DNA from: Prostheceraeus crozeri
Taxonomy: Eukaryota; Platyhelminthes; Polycladida; Euryleptidae
DNA length: 64,000 nucleotides
Assembly: GCA_907163375.1 (NCBI GenBank)
Contig: CAJQUW010008587.1
Span: 419,525 to 483,524 of the forward strand
Reading direction: 5' to 3'
Position numbers and translations under genes: made by a program. The notes below the pieces were generated by a model. The model made no database searches. It saw nothing but the letters and a program-made list of their open reading frames with translations, and was not told the DNA's origin. This document shows, piece by piece, positions 1 through 11,267 of this stretch; within the stretch, counting starts at the first letter, position 1, and each line of letters begins with the position of its first letter.

Positions 1-1008
1 TAGATCTAAGATCCACACATGTCCACCAAACCGATGCCATTAGTACACTTTCACAAACTTTGTAGTGTTCTGCACTGCAGTTGTGCAGCGATCAAAGAAA
101 CTGACTTCGCCCCATCCAAAATTATTCAGGAAGCCGAACCTGACCTACCGCGGAAGTTGCTTGCCATTACAACCATGCTCGAGCCCGAACTAGAAGTTGT
201 TCGAAGAAACCCAGACCCGACCCTACCCCAACATGAATTTCAATCTAGAAATAGAACTTTAATGTGGAAAAACTGCACATGGCTTGGCAGCTGTTGCACA
301 CTTAATCATATTTGACAGATTTTTGACCTATTTGACACCTCGTCATATTCCTGTTTCTCACGTAGACTGATCATGTAGGCCTACTATTCAACAAACGACA
401 AAGAATAACATTTTCCAAGAAATTATTCCGTCAAATTGTAATTATTGGAAATTGGCATCATACGAAGAGATCCGAACACTGCCAGGGTGCCAAAGAATTG
501 TATAACCATTTTTATTTGGCTCTTGTGGGCCGACTATCTGAACGATTTCATTTAGCCTCGACCTAAGCAGCACAAAATCTTTCTTTCATGAATAAGGCTT
601 TTGTTGGATAATCATCGAGCATGTCATATTTTTCATTGTTATGTTTATAATTCAAAACTATCAAGAAATTTGGACTTATCATGTAAGCATTAAACAAATA
701 TGCTATGAAAATAATCATCTGTAAAGGTGAATCCCCCTGTAACAGGACTGATAAGTCATTCTGCAAAAACTGTTCAATATGCAATAGATCCCGCCCATCC
801 TCTCCAGCCCATTCTTCACTGCTCGCAAAATTTGGTATCCGCTCTTGATATTCCGTGAGGAACCGGAAGAGTCAGTGGGAGTCGGGAGACTCCCAGCAGC
901 TGACTCCGCAGTTCCCTAGGACTTCAGTGAATTATTTTCGGAATGGTTAATTCATTCTCCTGGATATCGTCTTCCTCACCATGAATGGGTCAAATCATAA
1001 GGATCTAC
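1..1008. other. non-coding stretch, no gene seen
   Basis: I see no convincing exon, RNA gene or transposase here. Short open frames exist on both strands, but none shows a recognisable motif. The only local structure is a short inverted repeat, TGGGAGTC at 876-883 facing GACTCCCA at 888-895. Confidence 0.5.
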
Positions 1009-1115
1009 TGTAGGACTGGAAGATTTGCTGCCGAAATGCTTCGCTGGGGACTGGCAGATTCTACTAAGTGCCCTTGCGGTGCAGATTTCCAGACGATACA
1101 TAGGTGGTTTAAATA
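1009..1115 (+). pseudogene. LINE reverse-transcriptase C-terminal remnant
   Basis: A frame beginning with TGT at 1,009 reads CRTGRFAAEMLRWG, then a CPCG cysteine pair and QTI. This resembles the RTG...WG...C.CG..QT tail that follows the reverse-transcriptase domain in many animal non-LTR retrotransposons. The frame stops at about 1,115 and the histidine/cysteine part that should follow is missing. Only about 35 codons remain, with no start and no upstream RT motifs, so it is a dead fragment. The call rests on one short motif and could be a chance match. Confidence 0.4.
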
Positions 1116-1538
1116 AATGAAATTGGATCAAGTATTTATTGTCATTCATAACTCAAGATAGCAAGATGGGGATCTATCATCAAATTATAGTAAATGAGTA
1201 GATAGACTCATGTCATTAAATCATGGTTACCTGATTCTAAAGCAGTGCATATCCTTTAGACAGACTTCAAAAGCAGACATTATCCATTATGCAACATATA
1301 GGCACATATCAAGCAACTATGGAAGCTGCTTGAATTTGAGAGTGCTCCACTTAGTAGGAAATCATTTTATGTCGAATTTGGCTGCAATCGATGATGCTTA
1401 TCGCGAAAAGTGGCTAAATAGGGGTTCATTAGTCATTTTGATAAAAAAAATGGCCTACGAAGTCATCGTGTGACATCAAACGATATTTTCGACCTTAAAA
1501 CTGGCAGATTATTCCCCCTTTTCCTTGCATTGTGTAAT

Positions 1539-2166
1539 TAGTCCGGCATCCCCAACGGGCTTCTGCAAGGAACGAGGTTGAAGATGTGACTTTCACAGAT
1601 AGATGTGAAAGTTTCACACCCTGTGCCAACATCGAATCTGCGCGTCTGCCGAGTTCTACTTGGTTCCTATTCTTGTCAAACAGGATCAAAGAAAAACAAG
1701 TTAATTCAATGGTGCACAGATTTAGGTTATTGCCTGAAATGGAATTTTCTATGTTTCTCTTGATAGTACTAAGTCTAGAGCAATAATTTTTGCATGATGT
1801 ATCTTCAAGTTATTTCCTACCATGTGTAGGCTATGTGATCTATTATCATGCTTCCGATCGACGATAGGTCTACATGCGAGAATGTGACTAAATGTGGATG
1901 AATGAAAGTGTTTGCCAACATTGGAAGCTTGCCAAGTCTGAATGTGTGAGTGAGTCTGTTTATACTTTGCAGATAAAAAGAGAAAACATGGAATATTTTT
2001 TATATAAACAAAGGCTGTAATCTGCGTGCCATTTGTTTTCTTTGACAAGAAGAGGAGGATGACTCGGCAGATCCGCGGATTCGCAGTAGGCATAGGGTGA
2101 ACATCATTCTATAGAAGCCTCATTTCGGTCAGGCTCCCTGTAGAAACTGTTTCTGGCTACCGGACT
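1539..2166. mobile_element. old diverged copy of the TAGTCCGGC foldback element
   Basis: The left end starts TAGTCCGGC and the right end finishes CCGGACT. The two halves are imperfect inverted copies of each other and share, at the same relative places, sequence with the 52,402-53,128 element, including the stretch CGTCTGCCGAGTTCTA near 1,645. The arms have drifted far more than in that copy, and no clean target-site duplication remains. There is no coding sequence; short open frames across it come from the inverted repeats. Confidence 0.6.
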
Positions 2167-2516
2167 GCGATATGTGTGACGTACGACCATCAGAACTTTC
2201 GCCACTCGGAACTTACTCGGAACTTTCGCCACAAAGCGACTTTTTGTGTTCGAAAATAATGTAGCTTCATTTCGTTGGGTCCCGTGATCAACGAAAAAGA
2301 AGCTAACGGATCAGAAATAACGAAATTACAGCGAAACTAGGCGTTTTGTGTCATGATTCTTGAGTATTTCCAACAAGCCGGAAGTTGGCTATGAGATATC
2401 GATTCATGTGATTAAAGTCATTTTCCTCCTGAAAGTCACATGGGGATGTGACCTTCTGTTGTTTCTTCTATACTTCTATTCTCTCTCTGAAGGGTTTAGG
2501 TCACTTCATACTGAAC

Positions 2517-2745
2517 ACGAGTTAACTCGATATTCGTATAATTGGAACACCCAAGCATCCCGAGTTAACTCGGGATTCGTGAACAGTGGAAGGGAAGGCT
2601 TCATCTGTCAGTGACAGTTGCCTGCCTTACTGATGCGAGCTAACTCGTGCTCAGTTTCCTGCTGTACTTCATTGTCAACGTCACCAGTCAACTGCTGATA
2701 ACACTCGATACTAGTTAACTCGGGCTTAGCCGTTAAAGGGTTAAA
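2517..2745. repeat. cluster of GAGTTAACTC palindromes ending at a TTAA
   Basis: Four copies of a GAGYTAACTCG-like word occur within about 230 bp (near 2,519, 2,561, 2,638 and 2,713). One sits inside a perfect 16-bp palindrome, CCCGAGTTAACTCGGG, at 2,559-2,574. The cluster ends in CCGTTAAAGGGTTAA at about 2,730-2,744, which in reverse reads TTAACCCTTTAACGG, the look of a piggyBac-type TTAA terminus. I did not find a matching left end, so this may be a broken non-autonomous element. Confidence 0.35.
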
Positions 2746-4547
2746 TGATTTAGTTCTTGTATGAAAGGTACTTCTTGCTCTGCGTTGTTGGTAAGTTGGA
2801 TATTCTAAATGGCACGATTGGCCAACTGACGGTCTTCGCTAGGAGTTTGAGTCTCGGGTTCCAAGTCATGAATTTCATGGCCAGTTTTTCGAGAAAGTTC
2901 AGCTGTGTTTGACGAGATCAGGTGTTCTAAATGGAGAACTGGAGTAGCAATTACTTCGCTTCATCATGGGATATTGCTCCGTCTTGACTATTTTCTAAAG
3001 AACTTTCGCCATTGCTTTCTTCGTGTCAACTGAAACCTCAGAATCGCAAAGGCTAGGGGCCATCGGTTCTAGAGATCGTTAACAAAGATATCCAAGTAAA
3101 TAGTTCAGAGGATGAAATCCGACTGCTTTATCGAGATCTAATGAAGGAATGGCAGCCTCAATCCTGGCCTTCACAATGAAAATGAATAAGCCGCGTAGTC
3201 CACTGTCCTCCTTCGGCGTCAGCTTGAATTGAGAACGAAACATCCACATTTTAGGTCAATAAAATTTCTATCATAAGCAAATCCAGATTATCTATGTTGC
3301 TGTCAAGACATTCAAATGATTAATAAATGTGTTAAAAATAGCTCAATGTGACGGATCAATTAGCGATGCATGCAAGGATATTTAATTGGAAAAACGTCGC
3401 AAAATCGTTTTACTCGAATTTGTTTTTCATAAATTCTTGAATTTAAGACATTTTTTCAAATTTCTCATTAGTGTAAGAACCCCTTTTGTCGCTAGTATTA
3501 TTTCTCCATTGACGATTGGACGCTAAGTGCATGTTTGCGAAATTCACAGGCTACACGACCGGTTTCCAGAACATGTGTATTTACTACAGCAATCTGTAGG
3601 TTAGCCCATGTAGGCTAGTTGTTTATGTACTGACTGACATCACAAGTAGGCCTATTCATTTCGCTATCACAATTAAGTGAATTATAATCAATTGACTCCT
3701 CTAGTTAATAAAGCTTTTCAAAGTCGATGCTGTCTGCCTAGAATTTGCTCTCAGTTGCCGCAATGAAATGGCAAGTCGTGTTTATGGAGGTACATGCATT
3801 AGTAGATGTCTTGAAGTGAAAAAGAATTAATTACAGTGAAGTTTTTTTAAAGGATGTCGCAATTCCATGAGCCCTAACATAATCTTTAACTTTTTCGGTT
3901 GCTGTGATAATTTCGATATATTAGCGTGCTAGAAGCACACTTTTTTGCCAAACACGACTGAGCCATCCGACCCAACCTACATTTTTCAATAATTTAGTTA
4001 TTATTATTCACTGCATTGTACAGTAGACATCATGCATGTTATTTTTGCACTTAATGCATTCAGTGAAAACATAGACGCAAACCAGCAAAGGACTTGCCGG
4101 GGATCATGGCCGCAATTTATGATCATGGTTAAATGATCAGTTTTTGCTGGTAATAATGGCCATTGGCAGCCTAGTAAACTCTGCCAATTTGAAAATGCTA
4201 CCATCGCATTGGATTGACCACGTTTAGCCTGACAGCAATCTAATTTGGGTAATTATTTGACTGATGAAGGCGCTTTCACCAACTCGTGTTTTATAATTGA
4301 ATAAGCCTGCTCAGCTCCAGTGACTCGTCATGAGACTATTCATCCATTTGCCAAGCTTTCCCATTGTCTACACACTTTGAACTGGCAATGACGAGTACTA
4401 CTCGTCATGGTACAATTGTCATTGCGGAAACTGGCCTGACATAACAACGATCCTCCTTTTATGACGGGGAAAGCTTAGTTTGGGACTGCATTTGTGCAGA
4501 CAGTAGTTCGCGTCATCACTGCACCAGTCGTCTGTCAATCCAACATA
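2746..4547. other. non-coding stretch
   Basis: No exon or RNA gene is recognisable. A perfect interrupted palindrome (ATGACGAGTA, one base, TACTCGTCAT) lies at 4,388-4,408, and a word like CGGAACTTTCGCCAC recurs just upstream near 2,190-2,235. Confidence 0.45.
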
Positions 4548-4805
4548 GCAGCCAAACAAGCAGAATGGACACAGGTGAACAAATGCAGAAGTATTATCGG
4601 GGCTTTTATGTCTATCCGGTGGCTATTGAAGCGACTGGGGTGATGGGACCTTCAACTGCGCAGTTCATCATCAAACATGGAAGGCGTAGCACATCGCAAA
4701 TGATCCAAGAGAAGCCACATGACTGAGGCAGAAGATTAGTTGACATGGACATTCAAAGGGGGAATGCAGCTGTGCCATTCTTTGAGGCTTGGGTTTCATT
4801 GAACA
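4548..4805 (+). pseudogene. LINE reverse-transcriptase C-terminal fragment
   Basis: One frame reads AAKQAEWTQVNKCRS. It passes by a frameshift near 4,600 into a second frame reading GFYVYPVAIEATGVMGPS, and after a TGA at about 4,724 continues with RRLVDMDIQRGNAA. The order AA..AE..K, F..PVA.E..GV.G and the closing QRGNA is the usual tail of non-LTR retrotransposon ORF2 proteins after the RT thumb. The fragment has one frameshift and one stop and lacks the catalytic RT motifs, so it is dead. Its flanks show no LINE 3' tail that I can recognise. The family (RTE, Jockey, L1 or other) cannot be decided from this piece. Confidence 0.55.
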
Positions 4806-7800
4806 GTGCACACTTATGCATTCATGAATTGCCACAATTCACGCCATAATGAATTTCTGTTGGAAAGAATCAGGAGTGCTTTGTTGTAAAACATTTATAA
4901 ATATTTATATATACAAAAGTTTTGGGTCGACATCCACAGACCATCTTCATGTATGAAAGGAATTCATCTAAGGTGTAGTAGTGCTATGTAAGCAATTCAA
5001 ACATGAAACATAGTTTCAACATAATTCAGGTCGGGTCTGGCAAGTTATTCGGAGATTCCAGTTATACTGAGGTCATTAAGGATGCAATGGCGTCACGTTC
5101 TCTTGGCATTACGACAGCTCGACGCCCTTACACTTCCATACTTTCTACTCTTCCCAGACACCTTTCTGTCGCTCTCTTCTCTTGAACAAATAATCGCAAG
5201 CGTCCTCTTCGAACGTCCAATTCTTTCAGACGTCCTTACATGGCACATCGTCGCTCCATTTCACTCTTGCCATATAGCTCAACTTTCTCCTATCGCACGT
5301 TCGAAATATCATAAGCATTTTCTGTGTGTGGCAGTTTCAAACCTCCAGCCTCTTCTAAAATTTTGTTTTAGTTATCTATATATAATGTATGTTGGTTTGC
5401 ATAATTGTTGTTTCTAATGTCATGATTTGAAAATTATAAAAAAGCAAAAGCATTATGTTCTCAAGCCAAAATGGTATTGAAACACACCATGCTTTGCGAA
5501 CTCTAGTTGCGGAAGTGTAGGAATTGCTAAGATCTTTTTATAGTGTCAAATATTTCAAGTCTGCGAAACAATTGACATAAACTTTTTGATGTAAAGCTTG
5601 CAGACAATCAAATTTTATAAATGTCTTGACTGAGATTGTACATTTTGTGAGTGATAGAAAAGTCTAATCAACTCAGGAACTTTATTATAGTTGTAACCAA
5701 TGTAGGGGCTCATAGATACATTGGCCTACATTAATTACAACGATAATTGAATTAAGGTTGCTGTCGAGGAAAATGACTCTTTCCATCACTCGCAAAAAGA
5801 TATTTTTCGAAAGATAACAACATTATTCACATGTGTGATACCAAAAAATGCTAAACAACTTCTGGTTGTCACTGATTCCTGTCCGAATAATGAAATTTTC
5901 ATTTCCAAATACTCCCTAATGTCACAGAGTTGTCTCCCACCACGCGTTGGTTTTTATCGCAACTTATACAATGCATGAAAAAAAGTGCATATATACATAA
6001 CCTTCTTTGTTAAGAGGCATTGATGCCAATCCGCAAGCCAAGATTAGCTGACCTATTGTGAAGTTTTCATAGTAATGATTTCCGGTTCAGCTTGATTCTG
6101 ACTTGGAGAGTGACCCTAACATATCCGGTTACGGGTGAACCTTCCATTTCATCTTCAGTTTGTCAACTTCATGTGGTTTGATGAAACATTAACTTATTTG
6201 CAAATCGGAACCGGATGTAGAGTCGATTTCTGAGCGCTGTGTCATTTGAAACGGTTCAGCATGGAACTTAATGGTAATCTGTAGCATCGAATAATAAGAT
6301 TAATGCATTTTGTATAATAACAAGAAGTATCCAATACAGTATAGGGCTGTTGATAATACGATCTACTCAACAAAAAAAAGCTCAACGATGTTAAATCATG
6401 TTAAGCAGCAAATACAACCGTTAAAGGGACTGAAGACATAACTGATCATCATCCGTCACCGAGCACATCCAAATGGACATAATTTGAGGCACATATGGAT
6501 AAGGAATACAACATCATATTTCATCTCAAAATCCCATTAAGTATCGCAATAATAAATTTTCCTCCAAGAAGGTCAAGGACTTAATAAGTGACCGAAAGAT
6601 TGGAAATAAATTTGAAACAGTATATCAATTTGCTTCATGTCCAATCCAAAACAAAGAAATTTGCTTCAAAAAGAGCGCTATGTTCTCTTACAAAAGTAGC
6701 ATGTCACAAGTTCAACCGATCTTAAAATGATATATAGACAGTGTTATAAGAGCTTCACATACGAACCTCATAAGCACAAGAGGAAGCATTTCACAACCAG
6801 CGTCATCCATTTATAAGCGTTCACCAAAACGTTGTCAACACAGGAATATCTTCAATTTCAAAGTCGACGCCTTGGATTTGGAAAGTGACAACACCAGTAT
6901 TTTCCTAAGTGAAGCCCTACTTAATATCAAACCTACGTGTAGCCTTCATTCAGAGCAAATAAAGTTAGCAACACACCCAATTTTTATTTGTAAAATAACC
7001 TACGATTCCAGTCTGATATAAACTTTCTATCCATTAGTCAAAGTCTCATTTTTTCTATCACTAACGTATACATGATCCGTTATCTACATATTTCAATCTA
7101 GCTATTACTTATTCCACGTTTGTCGTCCTTTGATTCCCAGTTCCTAGGGCTGGACGGTTGATGATTCTCCTTCATTCTTCGGTTCACGGCATGTTCTTCG
7201 GAGATCCCAGATGTTTTGAGGTTTTCACGGGTGCATCGGGTTCTGTCTGGCCTTCGGACAGCTTGTCGGCCCTAACATGTGGCATACATAATTTCAAACT
7301 TCAGGTGTTCATAAATACTTCCAATTTTAACGTTAAAGCGGTATGAATAGGTTTAAATTTGGACAATAAAGTAAGCCACCAATGACAGCAAGGTCATTTT
7401 CATTTAAACTGAGCAATGCTGTTCAAATTATAAACTGCTATGCTATTTTCGTATTACAGACTCACATTGAGTATCATTGCTTTCGCATCTTGAGTATGTC
7501 GTAGAGCCGAAATTTCAAGCAATCTGTAGGAACAATGAAATTAGCTCTGATTTGCAGATTGAAATCAATTATCAACTTATTAATTGCCGCCAGACGAAAT
7601 CGAATTAATTAATCGGAAATAAATAATAAGATAAAATAATTCCATCAAACATTGTATTTAACAATCAGCAGCAAGGCTAACAGTACAGTTCTGAATAGTC
7701 TTCAAACTCTAGTGAAGAATGTTGAAGATATTCAACGGCGTGTATTATAGCATTGATGTGACTAATGTCATTAGTTATCGCTCATACGTTGCCGATGTTG

Positions 7801-7947
7801 GCGACCATCGGTCTGTAGACTTGACTATTTCCGGTAGTCAATTTAAGTTTATGACGAATTTTAATCGTGTAGAAGAGTTTTATTTATGTTCCTTGTTCAT
7901 TGATGAGTGATTGTTATTCAAGTCTGAAAATATCTCCTTTGTTGCAG
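4806..7947. other. non-coding stretch upstream of the first bZIP exon
   Basis: No repeat or exon is recognisable. This is probably intron and/or 5' flank of the bZIP gene whose exon begins at 7,948. Upstream exons of that gene may be here but cannot be picked out by eye. An open frame at 5,082-5,417 has no motif that I recognise. Confidence 0.4.
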
Positions 7948-7955
7948 GTTCCACA

Positions 7956-9029
7956 ATGTCTCACACTCCAATCGACTACTATCAGTCGTTTGATTCTGGT
8001 CGTACGGAGGTAGAATCTCCTGCTACCATCCAGGACTCTCGCATAGCTGCTTCCTACTCAGTCGCTCGTATGGATGGAATGCATCAATCGAACGAATACT
8101 TGACTCCCAATTCAATGGCAAATTCTAGTGAAGCTGATCAGATTATGCAAAATACTGGTACAACAATTAGTGTGAATATGGATAATAAACCATCGATCAA
8201 TGCCGCATTGGCGGTTGCTATGTTGCAAAATGGAGAAATGACCATCGATAACAATCATTTAACTGGACTATTAGACAATCAAAACTCGGCTGCTGCTGCT
8301 GCCGCCGCTGCTGCATTAGTGGCTGCCTCATCTTCCGTTCAACCACAGTCTCATCAAAATGCCTTACAATCTTTATCGAAGCCAATGGCTTTGAGGAACA
8401 ATCAACCACAGCAGCACCCTCCATCTTCGGACGGTCTCATCCAGTCACAACAGCGAGGCGGCGGCTATGTCCAGCAGCAGACCACAGTTAGTGCTTCCCA
8501 ATTGCAAGCTCCTATGGGCGCTGTTATGTCTTCGATTCATGGAATTGCCCCTTCTGGTTCACCGTCAGAGCATACGATCCAGATCAGTGGTCAACTTCCT
8601 CAGGTGGCGGCTTCTGGTAGCGGCGGTATGGATAATTCGAATGTTCATGGTGTCATTGACGAATTGCAGGACGGTGGGACCAGTAATCAGATCATTTCGA
8701 ACAATGGCGGTGCAGTGATTCCTCCTGTAAGTATGCCGACATCTGTAATTAAAGTTCTCTCCGGCTCATCTCAACAACGACCGCGATCTGAGAAGAAACC
8801 CATACCAGAGGATCTGAAGGATGACAAGTACTTCGAAAGGCGAAAAAGAAACAACATGGCGGCAAAGAAATCTCGAGACGCACGAAAGCAGCGGGAAGAT
8901 GAAATCGCTATTCGAGCAAGTTTCCTTGAAAAGGAAAACGCGATATTAAGGGCCCAGGTAGCAACCTTGAGGGACGAAGCGAATTCATTGAGACAATTAC
9001 TCCTCGCTAAGAGAACGAATCGAACCTAA
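7956..9029 (+). CDS. bZIP transcription factor, PAR/CES-2-like, paralogue 1 (terminal exon)
   Basis: This probably encodes a nuclear sequence-specific DNA-binding protein that works as a dimer. The exon begins at 7,948 after a good acceptor (TCTCCTTTGTTGCAG). The first in-frame ATG is at 7,956 and gives 357 residues. From the N terminus there is a Ser/Gln-rich region, a run of nine alanines at about residues 112-121, and a Gln/Pro-rich stretch at about 125-185. The C-terminal 75 residues are a bZIP: proline-rich lead PIPEDLKDDKYFERR, basic core RNNMAAKKSRDARKQRED, then leucines in heptads (LEKENAI, LRAQVAT, LRDEANS, LRQLLLA). The N-x-AA-x-x-SRDxR core and KDDKYxxRR lead fit the PAR/HLF/TEF and CES-2 group. 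The acceptor is phase 1 and the frame is open to it, so an upstream coding exon is possible. The paralogue is at 18,207. Confidence 0.88.
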   Translation: MSHTPIDYYQSFDSGRTEVESPATIQDSRIAASYSVARMDGMHQSNEYLTPNSMANSSEADQIMQNTGTTISVNMDNKPSINAALAVAMLQNGEMTIDNNHLTGLLDNQNSAAAAAAAAALVAASSSVQPQSHQNALQSLSKPMALRNNQPQQHPPSSDGLIQSQQRGGGYVQQQTTVSASQLQAPMGAVMSSIHGIAPSGSPSEHTIQISGQLPQVAASGSGGMDNSNVHGVIDELQDGGTSNQIISNNGGAVIPPVSMPTSVIKVLSGSSQQRPRSEKKPIPEDLKDDKYFERRKRNNMAAKKSRDARKQREDEIAIRASFLEKENAILRAQVATLRDEANSLRQLLLAKRTNRT

Positions 9030-11261
9030 CGAATAGTATAACTGAGATCTCTTCACGCTAACTCTGTTTGTGATACATAACTTGGAATATTTCAGATACA
9101 CTTGTGTTAAAACCTGCTGGTGCGTTAATGGTTCCCGCCATGTCTAAGATAATTTAACATAGCATATTAAATATGATCTACATCATGTATTTGAACATCA
9201 GGGTTATAAACTTAATCCTACTCCCGGTGAAGCTTTGTTTGAAGGCTTTAATCATAAAACTCAAAAACCTCGGTGATGTAGGCCGCTTTTAATCATAGTG
9301 GACACCTTCCAACCATTGATCTGCATTGTTCTGTTCTTTCTAAATCACGGAGTCCGAAAATTGTGACTTGTATTTTTTTGTTCTGACTGATATTTCACTC
9401 ATGTTCTTTGTCGTTCCTCTCATACGAGATCAATCACTCATGTTCTTCATTGTACCTGATCATAGCAAAATCTCTCCACATAGCCTACCTCGTCTGGCAA
9501 AGACTACGGAAACCGGTTTTATTAGTTTTCCATTTCGTACAACGAGAAGCAGAACTCTACAGTAAAGCTGTTGATTGTAAAAACTACCTGTCAGTTTTTG
9601 CGCGCGTGTTTGTGTACAGTTCTGTTGCAAATAGTTGATTTGTATGTTTTATAGAAATTTTACCAAATCTTAATTGCAAATGCTTAATTATTGGTTGACT
9701 TCCTGTTTTGAATCATGGTTTGAATCGGACACATATTTTCATTAATTTTTAATGTTGTATTATATGATTTCGTTTCCGGAAAATCTTTCCATCTTACTCA
9801 TCTTAGTATCCTCTCAGAATCTGTTCATCTGTGAATTACTGCTTCGATAGGTAGAGTCTGCAACTTGCTGGAGAAAATCTATTATTCTATTTTCAGCATT
9901 TCCTGGACATCAGAATATGTAATATGGTGATGATCGGCTGCTCATCTTGCGGGCTTTAGTTCCAAAACTGTCACAATTTACAGCGATTTCCGATCGAAGC
10001 AGTAATTAAATTTGAAGCAGATCATTTCTAGCCGATGAGAGGAAAATTTCATTCACGGCGTCTTTGGCGATGAATATGTTTCCAATAAATTCAGCTTTCG
10101 ACGATATTAGTCTGTATAGAGGATATCAAAGTCTACTGGATCGCCAAGCACAGATGAGTATATCTACTAAAATATCGGTGAAAGTAACTCACTTGTCGTG
10201 TAATATGTACATGATTAACATTTACTGATATTTTAGAATATATATATATTCATTTATGCTTAAAAAATGCTTAAGAAACACGTCGCTTGATCACGAACAT
10301 TTTTGGAAACTATATCATCGTCAAAGTACTCCGGGAATGAAATTCTCCCTGCTTTCCTCTAGATCTGTCCACAATAACAAAACATTGCAAGTGTAGTGTG
10401 CATAATTTTCCCAATAAATTGCTATTTGAACGTATTATAACTTGGTTAAATCCCTTGTTTAGCATAATCCGGACAGGATTTTGCTTTTTGACACGGGTAT
10501 ATATAAAACTGCAAGAAATGATCTTATCTCCTTTGGATTGAAGATTGTATTGGATTGGAATATTGTTGCTAATATTGAAATTTAATTCAGCATCAAAAGT
10601 TTTAAGTCATCAACAATTGAGTTTTCAATGATATGTCAGAGAAGTATTAGACACAGCCAAGAGTGTGTAAATGCTGGCGTTTACAATGGCGCGCGAGAAC
10701 TCTGTTTGTGTAGCCAATCACTGGCAAGAAGTTGGTATGACTGCTATGTAGATGGAAACAGAATCTCACATATTAAATATCCGTAGTTTTATAAAACAAA
10801 GGCATACACATAAGTGATCATTGACATTTTTCAGTGAAATTCGTTGCTTTGCGATTATCTGTTAAGCGATGAAGATATTCTGTCATCATTGTGGTTGTTG
10901 CAAACATATTTTCTGACCGGTGACACAGCAGCACAGCATGACAGTCTCATCTTCATCTTCAATAAGTTCTCAATAATCACTCGATCTCATGATGTCTGAA
11001 GATGGAAATGTTTTTCAATTGTTGTTATGTGTGTTAACTTTGTAACAGATAAGCATTGACTAGGCATAGAACTATGTAGAGCTCGATGACTTCATCTCGA
11101 TATTGTCATGCTTCTGTTACATATTGTCATATTTGTTTTTATTTTCTTTACTGTGAGCTGACGACTAAGTTTTTATTGAATGTATAACTTTCAGGATGTA
11201 CTTGTATTATTCGCTCACATACAATGTCATTTTCTTTCTTTGATTAGGTGTTACTTTTGTA

Positions 11262-11267
11262 AATAAA
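11262..11267 (+). terminator. candidate poly(A) signal for bZIP paralogue 1
   Basis: AATAAA follows a T-rich stretch 2.2 kb after the stop codon. Earlier AATAAA words at 10,084 and 10,413 are equally possible signals, so this is only a candidate. Confidence 0.25.

Noticed and set aside
19..315. 98-codon open frame at the left edge
   Set aside because: No recognisable domain, no splice signals, and its ends are undefined at the window edge.
5082..5417. 111-codon open frame with many Leu, Ser and Phe
   Set aside because: It looked like LINE debris at first, but no RT or endonuclease motif could be aligned.
7719..7910. 63-codon frame directly upstream and in the same phase as bZIP paralogue 1
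   Set aside because: It is closed by a TGA at 7,908 and lies in the presumed intron before the acceptor at 7,947; in-phase position appears to be chance.
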